Below are positions 1 through 7,019 of a stretch of DNA of 64,000 nt, piece by piece. The position numbers and the translations under genes are program-made. The notes below the pieces were generated by a model that worked only from the letters and a program-made list of their open reading frames with translations, was not told the origin of the DNA and made no database searches. The stretch is from Streptomyces chartreusis NRRL 3882 (GTDB lineage: Bacteria > Actinomycetota > Actinomycetes > Streptomycetales > Streptomycetaceae): NCBI RefSeq assembly GCF_900236475.1, contig NZ_LT963352.1:3534001-3598000 (forward strand). Reading direction: 5' to 3'. The stretch's first letter is position 1. Each line of letters starts with the position of its first letter.

Positions 1-393
1 GACGAGTTCCGCGGACTGCGCCAGTTCCTCCGAGACCCACTGGCGGGAAGCCGAGGCGGAGTGGGCCACCGCGGCGGGCAGCCCCAGCCCGGCCGCGAAC
101 TCGTCGCGCCTGCGCAGAAACGCGGCGACGGCCCGCCGATGCCCCTCACGTGCCCCGTGCGGACAGTCCCCACAGGCGCACCCCCCTCCGTGCACACCGC
201 TGTGCGCACCACCGTGGCCACCGCCGTCCATACCTCCGGGCACACCGCCACGCCCACCCGCGTACCCGCCGGCATACGCCCCCGCGGCCCCACCGGTGTA
301 CCGCCCCGCATACGCACCCCCGTCCGCATACGCACCCCCCTCCGCATACGCACCCGCGTCCGCACCGCCCTGTCCCGCCTCGCGCACCGTCAC
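1..393 (-). CDS. Partial repeat-rich hypothetical protein (C-terminus outside window)
   Basis: The reading frame is open from a stop at about 484-486 down to the window edge. I chose the GTG at 391-393 because GGAAGG lies 12 nt upstream. The first part is low-complexity Gly/Ala/Tyr sequence with three GAYA-type hexapeptide repeats. A short Cys cluster follows (C-A-C-G-D-C-P-H), and then a normal-looking helical stretch (HRRAVAAFLRRRDEFAAGLG, continuing to a run ending QSAELV). I do not recognise the family. The CxCxxC-PH arrangement could bind metal, but this is only an inference. The gene runs divergently from the DUF4429 gene at 577. The start is uncertain, because an internal ATG near residue 54 would remove the repeats. 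Confidence 0.6.
   Translation of the reverse strand, partial: MTVREAGQGGADAGAYAEGGAYADGGAYAGRYTGGAAGAYAGGYAGGRGGVPGGMDGGGHGGAHSGVHGGGCACGDCPHGAREGHRRAVAAFLRRRDEFAAGLGLPAAVAHSASASRQWVSEELAQSAELV
301..354 (-). repeat. Three tandem 18-bp repeats inside the partial gene
   Basis: Three adjacent 18-bp units (301-318, 319-336, 337-354) share the core CCGCATACGCACC on the plus strand. They encode G-A-Y-A plus two variable residues on the minus strand. Further degenerate GAYAGG and GYAGGR units follow in the protein. Confidence 0.85.
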
Positions 394-520
394 GCCCGAC
401 GCCCGCCTTCCCGCGACCCAACCACCGTCGGTCTTCCGGACCCCGGAAACACCGCTGTACAACTCCCGTGCGACGACAGCGGATTATCCCTTCACCACCT
501 GTCCCGCGTCCGCCCCGTCT

Positions 521-557
521 GGTCAACACGGGTGAAGTTCGGCGCCCCGTGTTGACC
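521..557. promoter_or_regulatory. Inverted repeat upstream of the DUF4429 gene
   Basis: Perfect 11-bp arms, GGTCAACACGG (521-531) and CCGTGTTGACC (547-557), flank a 15-nt spacer. They lie 20 nt before the ATG at 577 and in the gap shared with the divergent gene. The site could be an operator or an RNA hairpin. No known regulator is assigned. Confidence 0.6.
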
Positions 558-576
558 CGGCTGCGAGAATTCCCTT

Positions 577-1473
577 ATGGCCGAGATCATCCAGCGTGAC
601 GGGACCTGGGCCTTCGACGGCAGCACGGTCCGGATCACGCCCGGTCTGCACCGCTCCGTGCCGCTGTTCCGGCAGACGTACGGAGAGGTCTCCGTGCCGC
701 TGGAGGCGGTCTGGGGTGTCGTCCTCGAACCGGAACGCAGGCGCGGACGGCTCCGGTTGCGGCTGCGGGAGGGCGCCGACCCGCTGCTCCAGGCGACCGG
801 CGGGCGGCTGCCGGACGCGGCCGATCCGTACCGGCTGGCGGTGGACGCCGACCGGACGGGGGTCGCCGAGTACGTCGCCGAGGAGATCCGCCGCGCGCTG
901 CTCCTCGACCAGGTCCCGAGGGGGCCGGCGAAGGCGTATCTGCTGCCCGGGCCGCCGGTTCCGGTCTCGGTGCGCTCGTCCGACGGGACGGTCTCCTTCG
1001 ACGGGACCCGGGTCCGGATCGACTGGGCCGACACCTCCGAGCGGGTCAAACGCGCCACCGGCCCGCGCATCATCGACCTGCGAGACCTGGTGCAGGTCGA
1101 GTGGCTGCCGAACTCCGGCCACGAGGACGGCTTTCTGCGTTTCGTGACCCGCGAGACGGTGCTCTCGAAACTGCCGCCGGAGAAGGATCCGTACGCCCTG
1201 GACCTGTGGGGCAGCGCCCGCCGAGACCTGCTGACCGCGCTCGTCGCGACGGCGGTCACCGCCCGGCTGCCGCACCCGTCCACCCGCACCGTGGCGGGGA
1301 ACCAGGCGGCCGGCGCGCCGGGACCCCGCCCGGCCTCCGCCCTACCGCCCGCGGCCGACCACCACGACGTACTGCTGCGCCGCCTCCGCGAGTGGGGCGA
1401 GCTGCACCGGGACGGTGTGCTCACCGACGAGGAGTTCGCCAGGACGAAGGCCGTGGTGCTCCGCGGCTTCTGA
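577..1473 (+). CDS. DUF4429 / SHOCT domain protein
   Basis: A 298-residue soluble protein. Residues about 1-245 contain two similar beta-rich halves beginning DGTWAFDG and DGTVSFDG, each followed by a VRI strand and charged loops. This is the usual layout of DUF4429 proteins in Streptomyces, which contain paired PH-like folds. After a Pro/Ala linker, the last 30 or so residues (LLRRLREWGELHRDGVLTDE, then EFARTKAVVL) form a SHOCT domain, a short amphipathic helical hairpin often found at C-termini and thought to mediate oligomerisation. There is no signal peptide or membrane helix. The ATG at 577 has only a weak Shine-Dalgarno sequence (GAGAA). Its biochemical role is unknown. Confidence 0.85.
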   Translation: MAEIIQRDGTWAFDGSTVRITPGLHRSVPLFRQTYGEVSVPLEAVWGVVLEPERRRGRLRLRLREGADPLLQATGGRLPDAADPYRLAVDADRTGVAEYVAEEIRRALLLDQVPRGPAKAYLLPGPPVPVSVRSSDGTVSFDGTRVRIDWADTSERVKRATGPRIIDLRDLVQVEWLPNSGHEDGFLRFVTRETVLSKLPPEKDPYALDLWGSARRDLLTALVATAVTARLPHPSTRTVAGNQAAGAPGPRPASALPPAADHHDVLLRRLREWGELHRDGVLTDEEFARTKAVVLRGF

Positions 1474-1485
1474 CGGGCCGGCCGC

Positions 1486-2280
1486 TCAGCTCAGCAGATC
1501 CGGCTCACTCCGGGTGACCTCCTGCCACATCGGCTGGTAGTTGATCCACGCCACCAGGTCGCCCCCCAGCTGCTCCCGTGTCGCCACCGCCATCCGGTGG
1601 TCGATGCGGACCGGCCGCCCGGCGGCCTGCGCCGTCAGCTGCACCTGGCAGGACCGTTCCATCGACACGAACCACCAGGCGGCGGCGTCCACCGAGTCGC
1701 CGACGGTCAGCAGCCCGTGGTTGCGCAGCACGAGCGCCTTGCGGGAGCCGAGCGTGGCCGCGATGCGCCGTCCCTCCTCGGCGTCGACGGCGACACCGGT
1801 GTAGGCGTCGTAGAGGGCGTGGTCCTCATAGAAGGCGCAGCTCTCCTGGGTGATCGGCTCCAGCAGCTCGCCGAGGGACGCGAGCGCCCGGCCGTGCACC
1901 GAGTGGCAGTGGGCGACGGCGACGACGTCGGGGCGGGCGGCGTGGACCTGGGCGTGCACCGTGAAGGCGGCCTGGTTGACGTGGTAGCCGCCCTCGACGA
2001 CCTGGCCGTCCTGGTTGGCGAGCACCAGGTCGCTCACGGTGACGTGCCGGAAGGGCATCCCGAACGGGTTGACCCAGAAGCAGTCGCTGTACTCGGGGTC
2101 GCGGGCGGTGATGTGCCCGGACACGCCGTCCTCGTAGCCGAGCCGCCCGAAGATCCGCAGGGCGCCCGCGAGCCGTTCCTTGCGGTGCCGGCGCTCGTCC
2201 TCGACCGACTCGTGCATCGGCGGCATCGCGAACCGCAGCCTGTCGGTGGGCAGTGGCAGGGGCGGGGTGGGCCCGTGCAT
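1486..2280 (-). CDS. Class II aldolase/adducin family protein
   Basis: 264 residues with the class II aldolase fold. Visible signatures are the zinc-ligand motif H-C-H-S-V-H-G and the downstream L-R-N-H-G-L-L-T histidine, plus the early S-G-H-I-T strand. The family includes L-fuculose-phosphate and L-ribulose-phosphate epimerase/aldolases, but also decarboxylases of unknown substrate, so the reaction is not assignable. The ATG at 2278-2280 is preceded by GGAGGACCT, which decides this start over much longer in-frame extensions. It runs convergently with the DUF4429 gene (12-nt gap) and divergently from the PNPOx-like gene. Confidence 0.88.
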   Translation of the reverse strand: MHGPTPPLPLPTDRLRFAMPPMHESVEDERRHRKERLAGALRIFGRLGYEDGVSGHITARDPEYSDCFWVNPFGMPFRHVTVSDLVLANQDGQVVEGGYHVNQAAFTVHAQVHAARPDVVAVAHCHSVHGRALASLGELLEPITQESCAFYEDHALYDAYTGVAVDAEEGRRIAATLGSRKALVLRNHGLLTVGDSVDAAAWWFVSMERSCQVQLTAQAAGRPVRIDHRMAVATREQLGGDLVAWINYQPMWQEVTRSEPDLLS

Positions 2281-2490
2281 AGGTCCTCCAGCGCTGGTTC
2301 TACGTACGGGGCGGAAGCTACCGCTGGTCGGGTCGGAAAGACAGAAGCGTTTGGTGAAGATGAGGCGAGCGCCCCGGCGAACGCCCCGTGAGCGCCGGTG
2401 AGCACCTGTGCGCACCCCTTTCGCCCCCGGTCTCCCCGATCCCACGAATAGCCGACAGAGGATGTCGGGTTTCGGCGCCAGACTCTCCGT

Positions 2491-2964
2491 ATGACAGCGA
2501 ACTGGGCGGCTTTCGTCACCGCCGAACCGGACCTGGCCGGCACCGTCGAGAAGCGCTTCGGCGCGTACACCCACCACGTCCTCGCCACTCTCCGGAAGGA
2601 CGGCTCGCCCCGCACCAGCGGTCTGGAGGTGCGGTTCCTCAACGGCGAGCTGTGGCTCGGCATGATGCCGGACTCGCTCAAGGCGCTCGACCTGCGCCGC
2701 GACCCGCGCTTCGCGCTCCAGGCGAACCCCGGGGAGGGTACGGGCATGGGCGGCGGCGACGTCCGGATCAGCGGGCGGGCGATCGAGGTCGACGACGTGG
2801 AGACGAAGGCCGGATACGTGGAAGAGGTGGAGCCGCCGGAGCCGTTCCACCTCTTCCGTACCGAGCTCACCGAGGTCGTGCGGACCTCCATCGAGGACGA
2901 CAAGTACCTCGTCGTCCAGATCTGGACACCAGGCGAGCCCCTGCGCACGATCAAGCGCACCTAG
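2491..2964 (+). CDS. PNPOx-family (split-barrel) flavoprotein
   Basis: 157 residues resembling the pyridoxamine-5'-phosphate-oxidase-like split barrel. The N-terminal helix leads into HHVLATLRKDGSPRTSGLEV, the first two strands, followed by ELWLGMMPDS and LRRDPRFALQ. Family members bind FMN, F420 or haem. Here the ligand and substrate cannot be told from sequence. The ATG has CAGACT six bases upstream, a -10-like element that would make the mRNA leaderless; no Shine-Dalgarno sequence is seen. It ends 10 bp from the end of guaA, which converges on it. Confidence 0.82.
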   Translation: MTANWAAFVTAEPDLAGTVEKRFGAYTHHVLATLRKDGSPRTSGLEVRFLNGELWLGMMPDSLKALDLRRDPRFALQANPGEGTGMGGGDVRISGRAIEVDDVETKAGYVEEVEPPEPFHLFRTELTEVVRTSIEDDKYLVVQIWTPGEPLRTIKRT

Positions 2965-2974
2965 GGGGTGGGAA

Positions 2975-4555
2975 CTACTCCCACTCGATCGTCCCCGGCG
3001 GCTTGGAGGTGACGTCGAGGACAACTCGGTTGACGTCCTTGACCTCGTTGGTGATGCGCGTGGAGATCCGGGCGAGGACGTCGTACGGCAGGCGGGACCA
3101 GTCGGCGGTCATCGCGTCCTCGGAGGAGACGGGCCGCAGGACGATCGGGTGGCCGTACGTGCGGCCGTCGCCCTGGACGCCGACGCTGCGGACGTCCGCG
3201 AGCAGGACCACCGGGCACTGCCAGATGTCCCGGTCGAGGCCGGCCGCCGTGAGCTCCTCGCGGGCGATGGCGTCGGCCTCGCGCAGCAGGTCCAGGCGCT
3301 CCTTGGTGACCTCGCCGACGATCCGGATGCCGAGGCCGGGGCCGGGGAAGGGCTGGCGCTGGACGATCTCGTCCGGCAGGCCGAGCTCCTGGCCGACCAT
3401 CCGGACCTCGTCCTTGAAGAGCTTGCGCAGCGGCTCGATCAGCTGGAACTCGAGGTCCTCGGGGAGGCCGCCCACGTTGTGGTGGGACTTGATGTTGGCG
3501 GTGCCGGTGCCGCCGCCGGACTCGACCACGTCGGGGTAGAGGGTGCCCTGGACGAGGAACTCCACCGCCGGGCCCTCGTCCGCGATGATCTCGGCCTGGG
3601 CCTGCTCGAAGACCCGGATGAACTCGCGGCCGATGATCTTCCGCTTCTCCTCGGGGTCGGAGACCCCGGCGAGCGCCTTGAGGAACCGCTCCTCGGCGTC
3701 CACGACCTTCAGCTGCACGCCGGTCGCGGCCACGAAGTCCTTCTCGACCTGCTCGGTCTCGCCCTTGCGCATCAGGCCGTGGTCGACGTACACGCAGGTC
3801 AGCTGGGAGCCGATGGCCTTCTGGACGAGGGCGGCGGCGACGGCGGAGTCCACGCCGCCGGAGAGTCCGCAGATGGCGCGCTTGTCGCCGACCTGCTCAC
3901 GGATTGCGGCGACCTGCTCCTCGATCACGCTGCCCGTGGTCCAGGACGGGGTCAGGCCCGCGCCCCGGTACAGGAAGTGCTCCAGCACCTGCTGCCCGTG
4001 CGTGGAGTGCATCACCTCGGGGTGGTACTGGACCCCGTACAGCTTCTTCTCGTCGTTCTCGAACGCGGCGACCGGCACCACGTCCGTGGAGGCCGTCACG
4101 GAGAAGCCCTCGGGGGCGGCGGAGCAGGCGTCGCCGTGCGACATCCAGACGGCCTGCTCGGCGGGGGTGCCCTCGAAGAGGGTGGAGGACGACTTGGAGA
4201 CGTGCAGGTCCGTGCGGCCGTACTCGCGGGCTCCGGTGTTGTCGACGGTGCCGCCGAGGGTCCGCGCCATCAGCTGGAAGCCGTAGCACATGCCGAAGAC
4301 GGGGACGCCGGCCTCGAAGATCTCGCGGTCCAGGCTCGGGGCGCCCTCCTCGTACACCGACGAGGGGCCGCCGGAGAGGATGATCGCCGCGGGGTTCTTG
4401 GCGAGCATCTCGGCGACCGGCATGGTGCTCGGCACGATCTCGCTGTAGACCCGCGCCTCGCGGACACGACGGGCGATGAGCTGGGCGTACTGCGCGCCGA
4501 AGTCGACGACCAGGACGGTGTCGGCGGCGCTGGCAGCGGGATTCGCTGATGACAC
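2975..4555 (-). CDS. guaA: GMP synthase (glutamine-hydrolysing)
   Basis: A 526-residue enzyme that converts XMP to GMP using glutamine and ATP, the last step of GMP synthesis. The class I glutaminase domain has the nucleophile C90 in GMCYGFQ and the His/Glu in YHPEV. The ATP pyrophosphatase P-loop is GLSGGVDS, and the dimerisation domain follows with RQPFPGPGLGIR. The length matches the family. I chose the GTG at 4553-4555 because GGAAGG lies six nt upstream and the product then starts MSSANPAAS, although a longer in-frame ATG exists at 4594. GuaB and GuaB3 are encoded 22-25 kb away on the same strand. The C-terminus ends in the usual GTIEWE. Confidence 0.97.
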   Translation of the reverse strand: MSSANPAASAADTVLVVDFGAQYAQLIARRVREARVYSEIVPSTMPVAEMLAKNPAAIILSGGPSSVYEEGAPSLDREIFEAGVPVFGMCYGFQLMARTLGGTVDNTGAREYGRTDLHVSKSSSTLFEGTPAEQAVWMSHGDACSAAPEGFSVTASTDVVPVAAFENDEKKLYGVQYHPEVMHSTHGQQVLEHFLYRGAGLTPSWTTGSVIEEQVAAIREQVGDKRAICGLSGGVDSAVAAALVQKAIGSQLTCVYVDHGLMRKGETEQVEKDFVAATGVQLKVVDAEERFLKALAGVSDPEEKRKIIGREFIRVFEQAQAEIIADEGPAVEFLVQGTLYPDVVESGGGTGTANIKSHHNVGGLPEDLEFQLIEPLRKLFKDEVRMVGQELGLPDEIVQRQPFPGPGLGIRIVGEVTKERLDLLREADAIAREELTAAGLDRDIWQCPVVLLADVRSVGVQGDGRTYGHPIVLRPVSSEDAMTADWSRLPYDVLARISTRITNEVKDVNRVVLDVTSKPPGTIEWE

Positions 4556-4667
4556 AGGGTGCCTTCCGGCGGTGGGGCGGGGGTCTTGTGCCACCCGATT
4601 CTACCGGGGTGGAGCGGGACGCCGTCCGGGCGGCGGGGACCGGGGCCGTCTCAGGATGCGAGCCGGG

Positions 4668-4696
4668 TTGGATACCCCCGGGGAGCGGGGCATACT
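4668..4696 (+). promoter_or_regulatory. Candidate promoter of the aroQ leader
   Basis: TTGGAT (4668-4673) and CATACT (4691-4696) are separated by 17 nt. A start seven bases beyond the -10 falls on the A of the leader-peptide ATG at 4703, so the leader would be translated from a leaderless transcript. The -35 box is a weak match. Confidence 0.5.
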
Positions 4697-4702
4697 GGCC
4701 CC

Positions 4703-4774
4703 ATGCTCCAGCACCAGACGTTCCTCTTTACCTATGGCATCCGGCCCGCCGGCTGCCATGGTCGTGCTGCTTGA
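4703..4774 (+). CDS. Putative Phe/Tyr-rich leader peptide of aroQ
   Basis: A 23-codon reading frame, MLQHQTFLFTYGIRPAGC and five more residues, lies 108 nt upstream of the chorismate mutase gene. Codons 7, 9 and 11 are Phe, Phe and Tyr, the end products of the chorismate mutase branch. This is the layout of amino-acid leader peptides that control transcription attenuation. A strong hairpin begins 20 nt after its stop codon. The peptide probably has no function beyond ribosome stalling. It is too short for coding statistics, so the case rests on composition and position. Confidence 0.55.
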   Translation: MLQHQTFLFTYGIRPAGCHGRAA

Positions 4775-4794
4775 GCAACTGACAAGCGACTTCC

Positions 4795-4829
4795 CAGGCG
4801 CCCCGGGCCGACAAGGTCCGGGGCGCCTG
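4795..4829 (+). terminator. Attenuator-like hairpin before aroQ
   Basis: CAGGCGCCCCGGGCC pairs with GGTCCGGGGCGCCTG across a GACAA loop, giving 15 bp with a single G-U pair. No T-tract follows, which is common for Streptomyces terminators. Its place between the Phe/Tyr leader peptide and the aroQ Shine-Dalgarno sequence fits a regulated terminator. A possible competing pairing is GGCCCG (4743-4748) with CGGGCC (4804-4809). Confidence 0.6.
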
Positions 4830-4882
4830 CCGTCGTCCGGGCCTTGCCGCTCCGGGGCACCCCTCGACGACAAGGAGCCCCC

Positions 4883-5164
4883 ATGAACGCCACCGACGTG
4901 ACCGGCGCCCGCACCCCCGAGGCCGTCGGCGTGATCACCGGCGCGCGTGAGCGCATCGACGCGCTGGACGACCGGATCATCGGCCTGATCCAGGAACGGG
5001 CGGCCGTCTCCGCCGTCATCCAGGAGGCCCGGATCTCCTCCGGCGGCCGGCGCGTGAACCTCTCCCGCGAGATGGAGGTCCTCGGCCGCTACCGGGAGGC
5101 GCTGGGCAAGCCGGGCACGGCCCTCGCGATGACCCTGCTGGAGCTGTGCCGGGGCAGGATCTGA
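4883..5164 (+). CDS. Chorismate mutase (AroQ class)
   Basis: A 93-residue, all-helical AroQ-type chorismate mutase. It converts chorismate to prephenate, the first step towards Phe and Tyr. Helix 1 (ARERIDALDDRIIGLIQERA) carries the typical I-D-x-L-D-x-x-I-x-x-L-I-x-x-R pattern with the two active-site arginines. The later segment VNLSREMEVLGRYREAL is characteristic of the short actinobacterial enzymes. AAGGAG (4872-4877) precedes the ATG at 4883, which decides this start over an in-frame ATG at 4844. No prephenate dehydratase or dehydrogenase domain is fused. Upstream lies a candidate attenuator; downstream lies a series of hairpins. Confidence 0.92.
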   Translation: MNATDVTGARTPEAVGVITGARERIDALDDRIIGLIQERAAVSAVIQEARISSGGRRVNLSREMEVLGRYREALGKPGTALAMTLLELCRGRI

Positions 5165-5294
5165 ATCCCCGTTCCCGGGACAGACGTGCGCCCCCTTCTC
5201 ACCCGTACGGCGCGTGACCGTGCCGCGAGCCGCTTCGTTGGTCCCGGTGTCCGTGCCAGCCAGGCGCGGGCCCGAGAGAACCACGCGTGGCTCG

Positions 5295-5385
5295 CTGGAG
5301 CGATGAGACGTACGGATCGTGCCGTGTGTCGTGGGACCTCGCTCCAGGGAAGTGACCGGACGGCAGGGGACAGCAGCCCGGTCAC
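5295..5385 (+). other. Structured intergenic segment downstream of aroQ
   Basis: The gap 5165-5667 holds no convincing gene. In it, CTGGAGCGA (5295-5303) pairs with TCGCTCCAG (5339-5347), enclosing a smaller ACGG/CCGT stem. GTGACCGG (5352-5359) pairs with CCGGTCAC (5378-5385). The terminator at 5395 follows at once. The segment may be a structured 3' UTR or a small RNA; I do not match it to a known RNA family. Confidence 0.4.
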
Positions 5386-5394
5386 CCAAGAGAA

Positions 5395-5426
5395 CGGTCG
5401 GCCCCGGGGACGCCCGGGGCCGACCG
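5395..5426 (+). terminator. Terminator hairpin after aroQ
   Basis: CGGTCGGCCCCGGG (5395-5408) pairs perfectly with CCCGGGGCCGACCG (5413-5426) across a GACG tetraloop. It lies about 230 bp after the aroQ stop codon. Confidence 0.8.
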
Positions 5427-5624
5427 GCGGACCTTGCAAAAATGCACAAGCCTGGGTCAAACGGTTGCGGGCGCCGCGTTCATCCAGCACGATGCGTAGA
5501 CAGCCCAAGTCCCCCGTGCGGACACCTGCATGGCCCGACCGCCAAAGGTCGAGACCAGCGGCGCAACCCCCCGGCGCCGCTTCCAAGGCACCGGCGCTGC
5601 CCTGACGTCGGTGCTGACGAGAAG

Positions 5625-5657
5625 AAGGGCCCCGCGGCTCCACCCCGCGGGGCCCTT
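5625..5657 (-). terminator. Terminator hairpin of the 5668-6804 gene
   Basis: AAGGGCCCCGCGG pairs with CCGCGGGGCCCTT across a 7-nt loop. It lies just beyond the minus-strand stop codon at 5668. Confidence 0.8.
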
Positions 5658-5667
5658 CGCTCTGCCG

Positions 5668-6804
5668 TCAGGTGCGCGACACCGTGCCGCACGCGTCCTG
5701 GTCGTGGTCGATGTCCTTGCTCCGGTCGTACGGATCCGTCGTCGGGCCGCTCGGCTCCGCGCCCGTGGGCTCGCTCGACGGGAACTCCGGGTGCAGATAG
5801 CCGTCGTGGACGTCGCAGGAGGAGTTGCCGATCTCCTGGTCGTACTCCATGAGCAGCAGCCGGCCTTCGGTGACCCGGTACCGCGCGGGGTCGGCGAGTT
5901 CGACGTCGAGCACCCGGCGCACGATCGTGCGGGTGACCTCGGTGGGACCGTCGGCCCGTACGACGGGGTAGACGAAGGTGTAGTCGGCGTGCACGGCCAC
6001 GCCCCCCTGCGATCCCTTCTCGAAGGTCATGCGCCCGCGCGTCTTGATCACGTCGCCGACCGGACGCACCTCGTCGGGGTCGAAGCGGCTGAACAGCGTC
6101 ACCGGGTCGTGCTCCCTGCTCGGGGAGCGCAGTGCGGTGTCGAGGTCGTCGATCACGTCCGGCTGCTTGGGGTCGAGCACGGAGAGCGCGGCCTCGGGGC
6201 GGGCACCCCGCACCGACTTCGGGTCGAGGTTGGCGCCCACCAGCAGCTTCTTCGTCAGTTTCAGCGCCTGCTCCACACGGTCCTTCGGGACCGGTCCGAC
6301 GGCTTTGGCCTCGGGCAGCACGATGCCGGCCTCGCCGTCGGCCCAGCGCAGCGCCGGGGAGCCGGCGAACGGCTCGTCCAGGGTGGGGATTTCGGGGTCC
6401 GACGCCCCGGGCGCGGCACTGGGGGCCGCGGTCTCGGCAGGCAGCGGTGAGGCCGCGGCGCGTGACTCGTCCGTACCGAAGGGGTCACCGGGCAGCAGCG
6501 ACGGTTTCAGCGCCACCAAGGCCACGGCCACGGCGACGGGCACGCCGAGCACGGCCCACAGCTTGCGGCGCCGCGCCACCCGGCCGTTCATCTCCTGCCA
6601 GGCCGGACCGGTGCGCCAGCCCGGAGGCACCTCCCCCCGGGCCTCCTGCTGCCGCAGCCGCTCGGTCACCATGCGCGCCCGCGCTGACGGCTCCTTCGGG
6701 GCTGAGGCGTGGATGTCCCGCTCGGTGTCGCGGATGAACTGCTCCCAGACGTCGTCGGGGATCTCCGAGGCCGACGGCTGATCGTCGGGCGGCTTTTCAG
6801 ACAC
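5668..6804 (-). CDS. Single-pass membrane protein of unknown function
   Basis: About 378 residues. The N-terminal cytoplasmic part (residues 1-110) is acidic then basic, with PDDVWEQFIRDTERDI and a Trp-rich segment. It is followed by RRRKLWAVLGVPVAVAVALV, a single transmembrane helix with N-in topology. A Pro/Ala linker leads to a roughly 230-residue extracytoplasmic domain that contains a Cys pair (SSCDVHDGY and DQDACGTV) near the C-terminus. This type of conserved Streptomyces membrane protein has no assigned function that I know. I took the GTG at 6804 (VSEKPPDDQ) because upstream residues look non-coding, but no strong Shine-Dalgarno sequence is present. It is divergent from the sortase-substrate gene. 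Confidence 0.75.
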   Translation of the reverse strand: MSEKPPDDQPSASEIPDDVWEQFIRDTERDIHASAPKEPSARARMVTERLRQQEARGEVPPGWRTGPAWQEMNGRVARRRKLWAVLGVPVAVAVALVALKPSLLPGDPFGTDESRAAASPLPAETAAPSAAPGASDPEIPTLDEPFAGSPALRWADGEAGIVLPEAKAVGPVPKDRVEQALKLTKKLLVGANLDPKSVRGARPEAALSVLDPKQPDVIDDLDTALRSPSREHDPVTLFSRFDPDEVRPVGDVIKTRGRMTFEKGSQGGVAVHADYTFVYPVVRADGPTEVTRTIVRRVLDVELADPARYRVTEGRLLLMEYDQEIGNSSCDVHDGYLHPEFPSSEPTGAEPSGPTTDPYDRSKDIDHDQDACGTVSRT

Positions 6805-7019
6805 GAAGCCCAGATCTAAGCGGGTGGGAAGCGCGTTCACAAGAAGGTCTTGGATGTGACCCAGCCCACATAAGAATTCTGTGAATGCCAGCACAACCAT
6901 TCACAGGTTTCACGGATCAAACCTGGCGAACCAAGGGCCACTCCCGCGCCCCACACGCGGAGGCCTCCCCCAACGTTCGTACCGCGCACCGCGGTACGCC
7001 CGGACTCTCCGAGGTCTTC

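Noticed and set aside
61..599. Several overlapping Arg/Pro/His-rich open frames on both strands
   Set aside because: They are shadows of the repeat-rich minus-strand gene and carry no Shine-Dalgarno sequence or family signature.
2281..3024. Long N-terminal extension of the class II aldolase
   Set aside because: It crosses the PNPOx-like gene on the other strand; GGAGGA before the ATG at 2280 marks the true start.
3149..4549. 466-residue plus-strand open frame over guaA
   Set aside because: Antisense to guaA, rich in Val/Gly/Asp/Leu as expected from the complement of GC-rich codons, with no domain.
5165..5294. Possible tRNA, SRP RNA or RNase P RNA in the aroQ downstream gap
   Set aside because: None of the diagnostic conserved segments of these RNAs could be found.
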